Assembly (NCBI RefSeq): GCF_019977655.1 | Contig: NZ_AP024849.1 | Coordinates: forward strand, 4,001,001-4,065,000 | Direction of reading: 5' to 3' | Source of the DNA: Clostridium gelidum | Lineage (GTDB): Bacteria; Bacillota; Clostridia; Clostridiales; Clostridiaceae | Length of the DNA stretch: 64,000 bases | Shown: piece by piece, positions 1-7,288 of the stretch | How positions within the stretch are numbered: position 1 is the first letter of the stretch | Layout of the letters: each line of letters begins with the position of its first letter | Program-made: the position numbers and the translations under genes | The notes under the pieces: model-generated | What the model saw: only the letters and a program-made list of their open reading frames with translations | The model's database searches: none | What the model was told of the DNA's origin: nothing

Positions 1-1220
1 AATAAGAAATCCAATTTATTGGTTATTGTTGTTTCTCCACTTTCACTTGCTATATCACCCATAGATATTCTTATTTCATCAATATTTTCTTTATCTATAC
101 TTGCTAACTTCTTATAATATTTAATTGTATCTTGAGCCATTTCAGTTAAATCATCACTAGTGCAACAACAATTTTGTAATACCTGATAATTAACTTTAGT
201 ATGTGTTTTTAATTTCTTGGGATCATGATTTACTTTAGTTACATATAGGCTGTTTAATATACTTAAATAAGCCTTGTACTGCTTTTTAGAATATTCTTTA
301 TCAATTATAGCCTGCCAATCTTCTCCTTCTTCTATAGTCCAATTCTTAATCCATTTGACCATAGATTTATTTAAAATCAAATCTGCTTTATCTATGTCTC
401 TCCAGCAACAAAATATATCTTTTATTTCATATACACCATTTCTTTTTCTAAAATAATCAGTATCTTTTTCGTAGGTATTTTTCATATAATCTGCGAAATC
501 AAACCTTAATACCAAACCTTTAACTGCAAGTGCTTTATACTGTCTAATCACTGCAAAATCAATTCTATAATCAAGATTCATCTCTTTAGCTATTATCTCT
601 GCCATGTGGTTGCTCATTAATCCGCCACCATCATTTAAGACATGTTCCCTTTCAAAATTATCTACTTCTTTAAATTCTCCATTTTCTAATATGGTGTAAT
701 TATTTTTATATGAATAGCTCCCTTCATCAACTATAACTATGTTTGGCACATAATCTATTTTAGTTGTACCACTTGTAGCCAATCCCATTCTAGCAACTAT
801 ATCCTTAACCAAGCACATCTTTTTCTTTTCATCTTCCCATGTTTTTATCTTATCTCCACTTAATATCATTTCTAATATTGAAACAAATTCTTTTTCTGCT
901 GAATTAATAAATAGATATTCAGTCTTATATTCTTGTTCATCATCTTCACTATCTGCTGATTCTTCCTTCTTTTGCATAGAAGGACTTGTTATAAGCTGTA
1001 CATATTTCACTCCATTATATTCAATTCCATTTTGCAGTTGGTCTAGTTCCTGACCTTCTGTTAATATTACTTTAATGATGTTTTTTAAATGTTCATCTTT
1101 TCTGAATTTCTTTCCTCCATAAATTTCATAAGCCCTAAATACAAAGTTATTTGCAAGTGCTACCTCTTTTATTAATTTTCCATTTTTAACATAATCTATT
1201 ATTAATCTTTGTTTAATCAT
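1..1220 (-). CDS. RdRP/YonO-like single-chain RNA polymerase, N-terminal part (cut by window edge)
   Basis: Open frame of 406 codons from an ATG at 1220 (ribosome site TTGGAGGAAG) running off the left edge. Residues about 197-200 read DGGG followed by MSNHMAEIIAKE, then an I-R at 225-226, a K-G at 234-235 and LNKSMVKW at 283-290. This order matches the first conserved block of eukaryotic cellular RNA-dependent RNA polymerases (DGxGxIS..A, QIR..KG, LxxSMxK), the double-psi beta-barrel that supplies the catalytic lysine. The bacterial and phage members of that superfamily are the YonO-like proteins; SPbeta YonO is a DNA-dependent single-subunit RNA polymerase. The catalytic DxDGD motif should lie beyond the window and cannot be seen. 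Residues 85-100 are acidic and probably a linker. The neighbours are partition and replication genes, which suggests a polymerase serving a mobile replicon. Family placement is inference from motifs; template type is unknown. Confidence 0.72.
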   Translation of the reverse strand, partial: MIKQRLIIDYVKNGKLIKEVALANNFVFRAYEIYGGKKFRKDEHLKNIIKVILTEGQELDQLQNGIEYNGVKYVQLITSPSMQKKEESADSEDDEQEYKTEYLFINSAEKEFVSILEMILSGDKIKTWEDEKKKMCLVKDIVARMGLATSGTTKIDYVPNIVIVDEGSYSYKNNYTILENGEFKEVDNFEREHVLNDGGGLMSNHMAEIIAKEMNLDYRIDFAVIRQYKALAVKGLVLRFDFADYMKNTYEKDTDYFRKRNGVYEIKDIFCCWRDIDKADLILNKSMVKWIKNWTIEEGEDWQAIIDKEYSKKQYKAYLSILNSLYVTKVNHDPKKLKTHTKVNYQVLQNCCCTSDDLTEMAQDTIKYYKKLASIDKENIDEIRISMGDIASESGETTITNKLDFL

Positions 1221-1398
1221 ATATTCTTCCTCCAATTATTTTTATACAAGAACAAAATTGTTCTCAGTTGATATCGTACTTACATTTGTGCCATGATGAC
1301 CTGAAACATGGTTACACCTGTGCACCTTGCTAAAATAGCAAGACCTTTTGTAAGTTTAAGTTGTTAGTATATAAGAATAGATACTTATCTCCTATTAA
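1221..1398 (-). promoter_or_regulatory. Leader of the polymerase-like gene with hairpin and operator-like site
   Basis: The 178-base gap in front of the polymerase-like gene holds a hairpin with arms CTTGCTA/TAGCAAG (1326-1342). It also holds the minus-strand 12-mer CACAGGTGTAAC (1311-1322), which recurs exactly at 5677-5688 in the operator of the replication gene. Near the ribosome site there is a short inverted repeat GAACAA/TTGTTC (1250-1263). It is read here as a regulatory leader; no strong consensus promoter is visible. Confidence 0.45.
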
Positions 1399-1869
1399 TC
1401 ACTGCCACATATTAGTTAAACTTTTCAATGCAGCTTCTTCTGGATTAATTTCTTCCTTATTGCCTACATCAGCTATTTCATTATCTGATTCATCAAATTC
1501 TATTTTAAATGGTTGTGCCTTGTTATTAGTTGTGCTATTATTACCCAACTTATTATCATTTACAGCACATTCACTTACTACTTGCTTATCAGTTGATATG
1601 TTATTGTTGGTCATTGAATTGTCATTTACTACGCTGTTTATAGGTACTTGATTATCATTTACTATGCAACTATTGATTATATGTTGTGTATTTACTTGCA
1701 AATTGTTATTCACTATATACTGATATAAAATCTCTTTAATAGTTCCACTTTCATTATATTGAGCATTAAGAAAGTCAAGAATGACCTTCTCTTTTGGATT
1801 TAATGAATTTAAAATAAAAGGATGTCGACTGCTTGTAGCACATTTTTTTCTTTTCTTATTTTCTTCCAT
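1399..1869 (-). CDS. ParR-like partition adaptor protein
   Basis: A 156-residue protein. Residues 1-50 carry a basic start and a compact predicted alpha segment (NPKEKVILDFLN, then IKEILYQYIVNN) like the ribbon-helix-helix DNA-binding part of ParR/AlpR plasmid partition adaptors. The middle is Asn/Thr-rich with repeated VNDN units, and the last 35 residues are acidic and end in a short helix (ALKSLTNMW), as ParR tails that contact the ParM filament do. It starts 12 bases after the preceding stop codon with GAGGTGA as ribosome site, so it is cotranscribed with the ParM-like fragment. The assignment rests on context plus weak sequence resemblance. An unrelated RHH regulator is possible. Confidence 0.5.
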   Translation of the reverse strand: MEENKKRKKCATSSRHPFILNSLNPKEKVILDFLNAQYNESGTIKEILYQYIVNNNLQVNTQHIINSCIVNDNQVPINSVVNDNSMTNNNISTDKQVVSECAVNDNKLGNNSTTNNKAQPFKIEFDESDNEIADVGNKEEINPEEAALKSLTNMWQ

Positions 1870-1881
1870 TAAAATTCACCT

Positions 1882-2313
1882 CTATTTTACTCCCAATATT
1901 TGCTTACCTAATAACATTGCACCCAGCATATTACTTTTGATAGGATTTTCATGAAGTCTACAATTTTGTGGCAACTTAGTTTTTATTATTTCACCTAGAA
2001 ATTCACTTCCACCACCAGTAAAAATTACACTATCAAAATTATCTAAAAAGTATCTCTTTACATTCATTTGGTCAATAATTTCCATTAAGAACTCAGCTTT
2101 ATTCTTTTTTAATAATGTTATATCTCCATTTTCAATATGATGTTCTATGTCTGAGAGTGGATAATTTTTACCGCTCTTATTTCTTAATCTTTCAATCCTA
2201 TAGTGGCTCATAGTATTTCTTCCTATACCTATAGAATCTTCAATAAAACTAATTCTCACACCACATGTTGCAATAACTCTATCTAATTTTTCTAATAATC
2301 CTTTGTAGTCCAT
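1882..2313 (-). CDS. Chimeric protein: helix-turn-helix N-terminus joined to ParM/StbA actin C-terminus
   Basis: A 143-residue protein with a strong ribosome site (GGAGGAG) at its ATG. Residues about 10-45 look like an XRE-type helix-turn-helix (FIEDSIGIGRNTMSHYR). From about residue 53 the sequence is the C-terminal end of an actin-like ParM/Alp ATPase: a stretch around IENGDITLL, the nucleotide-binding turn VIFTGGGSEFLGE, and the closing helix SNMLGAMLLGKQIL. Full ParM proteins are about 300-350 residues, so the first two thirds, including the phosphate-1 loop, are missing; no remnant of them is seen upstream. The protein cannot be a working filament ATPase. It is either an internal-deletion product that still has a good start, or a new regulator built on a ParM tail that could bind the adjacent ParR-like protein. 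Confidence 0.6.
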   Translation of the reverse strand: MDYKGLLEKLDRVIATCGVRISFIEDSIGIGRNTMSHYRIERLRNKSGKNYPLSDIEHHIENGDITLLKKNKAEFLMEIIDQMNVKRYFLDNFDSVIFTGGGSEFLGEIIKTKLPQNCRLHENPIKSNMLGAMLLGKQILGVK

Positions 2314-2537
2314 ATGTATGCCTCCTCCTTTCTCTTGAATTTCTAACCTTTGACACTAGACAACTTAATATAATAATTTTCCTTTCTATAGGAACTACAA
2401 CTTTTGTATAGTAATGTCAAAATTGGTTGTATATTATTACTATATACAGTGATAAAATTTTTATGCAGTTAACTTAGAATATATATTACTGCTTGTCCCA
2501 AGCTTTGATTTTCACAACAATCTATGGTATTATAAAT

Positions 2538-2647
2538 TCACAAAACAAATATAATACATATAAACCATTGCAGAGTAGTTAAATTTGTGCAATTAGATGT
2601 TGGGGAACATCTTGTACATTCTTTAGCTACTTTTTTATTTTCAGCAT
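2538..2647 (-). CDS. Candidate 36-residue peptide requiring a -1 frameshift
   Basis: An ATG at 2647 follows a strong ribosome site (GGAGG at 2657-2661), but the zero frame stops after six codons. The stop is directly preceded by the classical slippery heptamer A-AAA-AAG. A -1 slip there would continue through VAKECTRCSPTSNC and a hydrophobic end (WFICIIFVL) to a stop at 2538. This could be programmed frameshifting, a one-base mutation in a small gene, or chance. No family is recognised. Confidence 0.25.
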
Positions 2648-2749
2648 CTTATCAAGCCTCCTTTCAAATTAGTTGCTTTATAAAAATATACTTCGCTTGT
2701 TTTAATTTAATTATTTAATATTATTTATTTTGTCATATTATGTTTTTAA

Positions 2750-2793
2750 AAATAATACAGATAAGCGATATATTGTTGTTACCTGTATTATTT
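2750..2793. promoter_or_regulatory. 11-bp inverted repeat, possible operator
   Basis: Arms AAATAATACAG (2750-2760) and CTGTATTATTT (2783-2793) are separated by 22 bases. The pair lies downstream of the integrase-fold gene and upstream of the small peptide and ParM-tail genes. The wide spacing and the lack of a T-run in either direction favour a two-site operator over a terminator. Confidence 0.4.
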
Positions 2794-2895
2794 ATTATTG
2801 ACAATTAAATTAAATAACACTGAAATATTTTTTTACTTGATTTAATTTTCACCTATAGTTCTATTATATTCCTTTTTTACCTATTGTCAATTAAT

Positions 2896-3873
2896 TTATT
2901 TTGTTCTGTTTTTTCTTTTCCATTCAACTACTCTACTACTTATTAATTCAAATTCTTGTTTCAATTTAAATGATTTTATCGCAGTAATTTCCTCACCAAA
3001 AATTTCAATTACTTTTTCAATATCAAGTTTCGTTACTTTTCCATAATCATTTAATATATTAAATAATAAGTCATGTTTTCTATTTATATATAATTTTGAA
3101 ACACTAATACGCATAATTTTATTATTTCTAGATATTACGCCCACTTTATTATATATATTTATCGCTGGTATAACCTTCCAATCTACAGTTGCTGATGCTT
3201 TAATTACATATCCATAATCAACATATTCAACCATCTTTTGTCCTGGAGCATATCTATCACACATTTTTGCTTTATCAATCATCATTATAAATAAATTATC
3301 TATTGGTAATTGTAATGATTCCTTTTCTTCTCTATTAACATTCAATACTTTATTTTCTTTATCAATATCTTCCCATTTAATAGTACCAACTTGATCAATA
3401 GAAACTCCATATCTAATTAACGTTATCATTGCCCTATCTACATCAGAGCAATTTAATCCTAAAATAAAATCATAGAATTCCTGTAGTGTTTGGTAAGACT
3501 CTTTTAACACTGCTTCATCAATTGTAAATAATGCTTTTGTATCTATAGTGTCACATGGGTTTTCTCCACTTTTAACACCGTTTTGGTAAGCCCATTTTAT
3601 GTACATTACTATAATTGTATATAAATTCATTTTAGTAGCCTTAGAATTCGTTGTATTATCTTTAATTAAACTTATTATCTCTTCTTTATTCCAATTATAT
3701 AAGTCTTTATTCTCTTGTATCTCAAGTGGAGTAACTTTTGAATTTAACACTACCCAATATACTTTCCTTGTGTTCTCTGAGTACCTATCTATTTTTTCAA
3801 TCCAATCTGCTTTACGTTTTTGAAATTCATTCAACTCATCATAAGTTAATCCTCTCCCTAAGAATTCATACAT
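2896..3873 (-). CDS. Degenerate tyrosine-recombinase-fold protein, possibly MrpR/YopR-like repressor
   Basis: A 325-residue protein with ribosome site GAGGTGG. Residues about 1-125 resemble the SAM-like core-binding domain of phage integrases. Residues about 150-200 follow the start of the catalytic domain (ITLIRYGVSIDQVGTIKWEDID), but the usual catalytic Arg after the glycine is absent, and no HxxR box or C-terminal Tyr motif can be found. The protein is therefore unlikely to recombine DNA. SPbeta phages use such a protein, MrpR (YopR, about the same length), as master repressor: a recombinase fold that only binds DNA. The presence of a YonO-like polymerase in the same element makes the comparison attractive, but it is inference. 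A decayed integrase is the alternative. Confidence 0.5.
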   Translation of the reverse strand: MYEFLGRGLTYDELNEFQKRKADWIEKIDRYSENTRKVYWVVLNSKVTPLEIQENKDLYNWNKEEIISLIKDNTTNSKATKMNLYTIIVMYIKWAYQNGVKSGENPCDTIDTKALFTIDEAVLKESYQTLQEFYDFILGLNCSDVDRAMITLIRYGVSIDQVGTIKWEDIDKENKVLNVNREEKESLQLPIDNLFIMMIDKAKMCDRYAPGQKMVEYVDYGYVIKASATVDWKVIPAINIYNKVGVISRNNKIMRISVSKLYINRKHDLLFNILNDYGKVTKLDIEKVIEIFGEEITAIKSFKLKQEFELISSRVVEWKRKNRTK

Positions 3874-3952
3874 ATTCTTTCCACCTCTAATATATTTATT
3901 TTGTTATATTTATATTATCACAAAAAGAATATGTATTCAACTTTTTTATTAT

Positions 3953-4510
3953 TTAAACTAAATCAATAATAAACTTCTCTTCTTCTTCATTAATCATTAT
4001 TGTAATCAATATCTGATTTTCTCTTTCATCTGTATAAGTTGCACTTATAAAGCGTTCCTCAAAACTCCATATATCCATTCCAAAGGCTTTATAGAAACTG
4101 TCAGAATCTACTATTTTCATTTGCATTTCTTCCTTTTCTTCATCTGCATAGAAGCTGTTATATTCATCCTCTGGAATTATTGCAAAATCATAATCTTGGT
4201 TTTGGTCTACAAAACATAAGAAATCTGTATATTCAGCTTCTTGCTGAGTTAAAACATTAATAAAGTTTTTAAGCTTTGCATCTGGATACTTATACACATC
4301 AACAGTATTTTTTCTTTCGTCAAATACACAATGAGCATTTCCAATAGCTTCTGTTAAAGTTTTATTTCCTATATTAGTTGCATTAAACAAATTTATAATA
4401 GTTTCTTTTGGACTTGAGTTTTCTTTCTTTTCTGTTATGTAGGATAAGTCCTTTAATAAATTAATTGAAAATTCATTTTGATTAACTCTTTCTAATAATG
4501 ATAAACACAT
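3953..4510 (-). CDS. Acidic hypothetical protein of mobile element
   Basis: A 185-residue protein with a perfect ribosome site (AGGAGG) eight bases before its ATG. It is not recognised. It is rich in Glu and Asp, with an acidic run (DEEKEEMQMK) near residue 125, and has no signal peptide or membrane segment, so it is probably a soluble cytoplasmic protein. It sits between the integrase-fold gene and a set of small genes in the same direction. Confidence 0.6.
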   Translation of the reverse strand: MCLSLLERVNQNEFSINLLKDLSYITEKKENSSPKETIINLFNATNIGNKTLTEAIGNAHCVFDERKNTVDVYKYPDAKLKNFINVLTQQEAEYTDFLCFVDQNQDYDFAIIPEDEYNSFYADEEKEEMQMKIVDSDSFYKAFGMDIWSFEERFISATYTDERENQILITIMINEEEEKFIIDLV

Positions 4511-4536
4511 GATACATTCCTCCTAAAATTCTTTTA

Positions 4537-4698
4537 TTATAATAAAATTTCTATATTACCTTTGATCCATTCAGAATTTATTTCCCTAGACAGTAACTTG
4601 TTTATATATTCATTTATTCTACCTATTTCTTCTAGATTTACATTAATATTATTCTCCTCGGCTGCTTTAATTATTAGTTCATATAAATTTAAACTCAT
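4537..4698 (-). CDS. Small hypothetical protein, 53 aa
   Basis: An ATG at 4698 with a very strong ribosome site (GGGGGG, eight bases upstream) opens a 53-residue frame beginning MSLNLYELIIKAAEENN and ending at a TAA at 4537. It is a charged, predicted helical peptide without a membrane segment. It lies 26 bases upstream of the 185-residue gene and is probably cotranscribed with it. The function is unknown. Confidence 0.55.
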   Translation of the reverse strand: MSLNLYELIIKAAEENNINVNLEEIGRINEYINKLLSREINSEWIKGNIEILL

Positions 4699-4723
4699 TT
4701 ATTATTCCCCCCTTGGTTTTAGG

Positions 4724-4778
4724 GTAACTTTAAGCTATACTAATCTTGCAAAATGGATTGGTGGTAGCTTAGAGTTAC
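4724..4778. repeat. Long imperfect hairpin between small genes
   Basis: Arms GTAACTTTAAGCTA (4724-4737) and TAGCTTAGAGTTAC (4765-4778) pair at 13 of 14 positions around a 27-base loop. The right arm covers the stop codon of the preceding small gene. There is no T-run, so attenuation, RNA processing or a protein-binding site are as likely as termination. Confidence 0.5.
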
Positions 4779-4984
4779 TGCCTTTTTCCTTTAAATTGTA
4801 TTTTTCCACTTCTATACTTTTCATATTCTCTTCGTGCATCTTCCATTGTCATTTCATCAATAGACCATCTAAGACCATTAAATAATTTTTTTACCTCTTT
4901 ATCATCACATTCAATTATTCTACAAGCACGAATTATATAACCTTTCATAGTTTCATTAAGATTATCTGTATTGACTGTATTCAT
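4775..4984 (-). CDS. Small hypothetical protein, 69 aa
   Basis: A 69-residue charged protein with a basic end (KIQFKGKRQ), not recognised. Its ribosome site (GGGAG) lies inside the last codons of the replication-initiator gene, eight bases upstream, which suggests translational coupling to it. A role as a copy-control or replication accessory protein is only a guess from position. Confidence 0.55.
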   Translation of the reverse strand: MNTVNTDNLNETMKGYIIRACRIIECDDKEVKKLFNGLRWSIDEMTMEDARREYEKYRSGKIQFKGKRQ

Positions 4985-4991
4985 TTTATTT

Positions 4992-5651
4992 TCACTCCCA
5001 TCCTAATAATTTTTCCTCTAAATTTTTATAAAATGCCTCAGTATAGTTCCTGCTACTGCAATTCTCAATGAAAGGTATTGATTTTTTAGAATGGTTTTGT
5101 TTAGTGTTTTGGCTTATATCTGCATTAACTTCTGTAAGTTTTTTTATATACCCATATGCGTTTTTAATGCCTTTACCGAGAGTATATTCTGCATACTCTA
5201 TAACTTTCTCTACTTTGTTTTTCGATAGCGCTAAGAGCCTCTGTGCTTGATTCTGTGTCATGCTAGTTAATTCTATTACCTTAGATTCTTCTTCCGTTAA
5301 TTCTGTAAAATGTACTTGTCCAGTAATTGGAGGTTTCCCATTGCTATCATTTGGTTTTGAATTACTTTGGTTAATGAATAATTCGATATTAACTACATAA
5401 TAGCGGTTATTCGTATGTGACCTATCTACTTTTATCAACTCCTTTTTCTCTAACTTTTTAATGGTGCTACTTATGCGATTTTTAGAAGTAGTATTAAATG
5501 ACTGCATTATTTGTTCAAACGTAAGAAATGAATATCCGTATTTGGTATTATGGTACTCAAAAAAGAGTTCCAATAGATATTGCTCATTAATTTTAAGATT
5601 TTGAGTTCTAATATATTTCCTAAATTTAATAAAATCTTTATACACGCTCAT
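4992..5651 (-). CDS. Plasmid/phage replication initiator-like protein (winged helix)
   Basis: A 219-residue protein. Residues 1-95 form a winged-helix-like domain (FLTFEQIMQSFN, then a recognition helix and IKKLEKKELIKVDR with a wing ending YYVVN). Residues about 120-170 carry a helical segment (MTQNQAQRLLALSKNKVEKV, then GIKNAYGYIKKL) typical of replication initiators of clostridial plasmids and phages, and the protein ends YKNLEEKLLGW, a common ending in that group. It would bind the origin and recruit helicase. It has its own consensus promoter overlapped by two operators, opposite a ribbon-helix-helix gene. No iterons are obvious, so the origin itself was not located. Confidence 0.6.
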   Translation of the reverse strand: MSVYKDFIKFRKYIRTQNLKINEQYLLELFFEYHNTKYGYSFLTFEQIMQSFNTTSKNRISSTIKKLEKKELIKVDRSHTNNRYYVVNIELFINQSNSKPNDSNGKPPITGQVHFTELTEEESKVIELTSMTQNQAQRLLALSKNKVEKVIEYAEYTLGKGIKNAYGYIKKLTEVNADISQNTKQNHSKKSIPFIENCSSRNYTEAFYKNLEEKLLGWE

Positions 5652-5679
5652 TTCTTACTACCTCCTCCCGCTTACACAC

Positions 5680-5735
5680 AGGTGTAACACCTCTGCTATA
5701 TTTATCATTATACATAGGTGTTACACTGTTGTCAA
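5680..5735 (-). promoter_or_regulatory. Consensus promoter of replication gene with twin operators
   Basis: Read on the minus strand, TTGACA (5735-5730) and TATAAT (5712-5707) are separated by exactly 17 bases, a perfect sigma-A promoter. One operator-like site CAGTGTAACACCT (5716-5728) fills the spacer, and a perfect palindrome AGGTGTAACACCT (5680-5692) lies just downstream, 36 bases away. Binding at both would block transcription of the initiator. The divergent RHH protein is the obvious candidate repressor. Confidence 0.8.
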
Positions 5736-5752
5736 TATTTTTTTGTAATTTA

Positions 5753-5781
5753 TTGTTTTAGTTATTTTCTCATGCTATAAT
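5753..5781 (+). promoter_or_regulatory. Promoter of the RHH regulator gene
   Basis: TTGTTT (5753-5758) and TATAAT (5776-5781) with a 17-base spacer, 36 bases before the ATG of the small regulator. It lies back to back with the replication-gene promoter. Confidence 0.65.
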
Positions 5782-5816
5782 TACATTAAGACAAATACTT
5801 AGGAGGTGTTTTAAGT

Positions 5817-5981
5817 ATGGCAATATCAGAAGATAAGAAGAGAATTTATATATCTTTAGAAGATGACTTGCTTGATATTTTAAAACAAGAAGCAAAAAAG
5901 AATAGACGATATCCAAGTGATGAGATTGCTATTTTAATAGAAAAATATTTAAAACCACAATATGAAGCTGAAAAAAAGTAG
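5817..5981 (+). CDS. CopG/Arc-type ribbon-helix-helix regulator, 54 aa
   Basis: An ATG at 5817 after AGGAGGT opens a 54-residue frame with the pattern of a ribbon-helix-helix DNA-binding protein: a short beta strand (RIYISLEDD), helix A (LLDILKQEAKKN), a turn with S/D, and helix B (EIAILIEKYLK). It is divergent from the replication initiator and close to the size of plasmid CopG repressors. It probably binds the GTGTAACAC palindromes in the shared upstream region as a dimer of dimers and controls copy number. A strong terminator follows directly. Confidence 0.7.
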   Translation: MAISEDKKRIYISLEDDLLDILKQEAKKNRRYPSDEIAILIEKYLKPQYEAEKK

Positions 5982-6012
5982 ATACCTAAATTATTAAGTA
6001 TCTACTTTTTTT
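5978..6012 (+). terminator. Rho-independent terminator of the RHH gene
   Basis: Arms GTAGATAC (5978-5985) and GTATCTAC (5998-6005) are followed by seven T. The stem starts inside the stop codon. Confidence 0.85.
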
Positions 6013-6156
6013 ATTGCCTTTATATAATTGTAGTTAATATAGACTTATAGTAATTAATATAAGAAATAATAGTAGTTAATATATAGTATTGTTTTTATAC
6101 CTTAGTTGCTTGGTCGAGTATTAGAGTAATACTTTTGGGGTTGGTTTGAGGTATCA

Positions 6157-6183
6157 AAAAAGGACTACCTATGGTAATCTTTT
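6157..6183. terminator. Hairpin after the zinc-ribbon membrane gene
   Basis: An imperfect palindrome, AAAAGGACTACC then GGTAATCTTTT, lies just below the stop codon of the minus-strand gene at 6194, with A/T runs on both sides. It is probably the bidirectional end of the two converging transcripts. Confidence 0.5.
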
Positions 6184-6193
6184 AATTAAAAAA

Positions 6194-7003
6194 TTAATTT
6201 TGTATTGATGTAAGTATTCCATTATCAAAATATAAATATCTATTTCCACTATAAACCCACTGTTCATTAGTCCCATATTTTGTAGTAGTTTTATTAATAT
6301 CTTTTGGTTTTCCCCAACTTGAAGCTAGTACTTCACTTTTAGTCATCCCAATACTAACGCCTTTAGTCTTGCGTATCTCTTCTTCATTCTTACGTAGTAT
6401 TTCGTTTGCTATATCTGCCTTTTCTTTATACTCTGCATCTTGTTTATCCTTTGCTTCTTTTTCCTCACGTTTTGTCTCACGGTCATTTTTTTCTATTAAT
6501 TGTTCAGCACCATCTAATGAACTGAAGTTTTTATCTCTACACATTTTAACTTTATTAAGATAACCACTATTATTAGGAAAATAGCTATCTAATAATGATA
6601 TAGCTTCATCATAATTATGTTTAGCTAGTTGTTCATTAATACTAATTCTTTTCTGTTCTTCTGTTAAATCATTTAATGAAGTAATTTGATTGACTTGGCA
6701 TAATTTGATTCTTATAATATAAAAATCACGAAGATCCAAATTATCAGCAAAATAATTATCGACTAATGTTTCAGCTCCTTCATAATTGTTTTTAGTTAGT
6801 TGCTTATTTATATTACTTAGTTTTTTATCTTCTGTTAAATTATATCCTGTTTGATATTTATAATTATCATAATGCAAATACCCACCTATACATCCAATTA
6901 AGACAATCATCAACAATACACCTATTATTATCTTTTTCTTTTTTGATATGTTAGAAAATTTCGCTTTATCATTATTTTCATATCCACACTTATTACACTT
7001 CAT
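6194..7003 (-). CDS. Membrane protein with degenerate zinc ribbon, two helical repeats and SmpA/OmlA-like end
   Basis: A 269-residue protein with ribosome site GGGGGAG. Residues 3-6 are the first CxxC of a zinc ribbon, but the second pair, usually at about residue 18, is lost (FSNIS in its place). Residues about 25-45 are one membrane helix. Two related segments follow (about 56-85 and 112-140; pattern LTE..K...IN.QL.K.NY..A..L.D.YF), TPR-like in spacing. A charged coiled-coil-prone stretch spans 170-215, and the last 55 residues (SIGMTKSEVLASSWGKP, then a WVY and YLYFDNG) resemble the small outer-surface fold of SmpA/OmlA proteins. The function is unknown; it is a single-pass envelope protein of the accessory element. 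Confidence 0.55.
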   Translation of the reverse strand: MKCNKCGYENNDKAKFSNISKKKKIIIGVLLMIVLIGCIGGYLHYDNYKYQTGYNLTEDKKLSNINKQLTKNNYEGAETLVDNYFADNLDLRDFYIIRIKLCQVNQITSLNDLTEEQKRISINEQLAKHNYDEAISLLDSYFPNNSGYLNKVKMCRDKNFSSLDGAEQLIEKNDRETKREEKEAKDKQDAEYKEKADIANEILRKNEEEIRKTKGVSIGMTKSEVLASSWGKPKDINKTTTKYGTNEQWVYSGNRYLYFDNGILTSIQN

Positions 7004-7288
7004 AATTCTCCCCCTAATTCCCCATATAACATAATTATACTATTATATATATTTAGTAACAAATAATTTATATTTGTTGAGTGCAAAATAAGACTAGGTT
7101 CCAAACCGTGATATACCTTTTATTATTTATTGTTTAATTGATATCAAATTTCAACTTTTTGTATTTTTTATGTAGTTACCGATCCTTTCATATAAAGACT
7201 GTGTTATTACTGCAATAAAAACAAGTCTTATTTCAAAATAATTTTTATGCTAAGATGTTGGTGGAATCTTGTATGGAGGTAACAATAT

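Larger units (their letters stand above)
2341..2895. other. Gene-poor 555-base spacer of the mobile element
   Basis: Very AT-rich gap between the chimeric ParM-tail gene and the integrase-fold gene. It contains an 11-base inverted repeat and a candidate short reading frame, both listed separately. Nothing else is recognised; a replication or partition site (parC-like) is possible here but no iteron array is visible. Confidence 0.5.

Noticed and set aside
1361..1651. Plus-strand open frame opposite the ParR-like gene
   Set aside because: No ribosome site; the opposite frame has one and a plausible protein. Treated as a shadow.
2896..3873. Active integrase of the element
   Set aside because: The catalytic Arg, the HxxR box and the C-terminal Tyr motif are not visible; the gene at 11,839 is the credible integrase.
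5651..5817. Iteron-type replication origin beside the initiator gene
   Set aside because: Only two GTGTAACAC palindromes are present and they sit on the promoter, which fits operators better than iterons.
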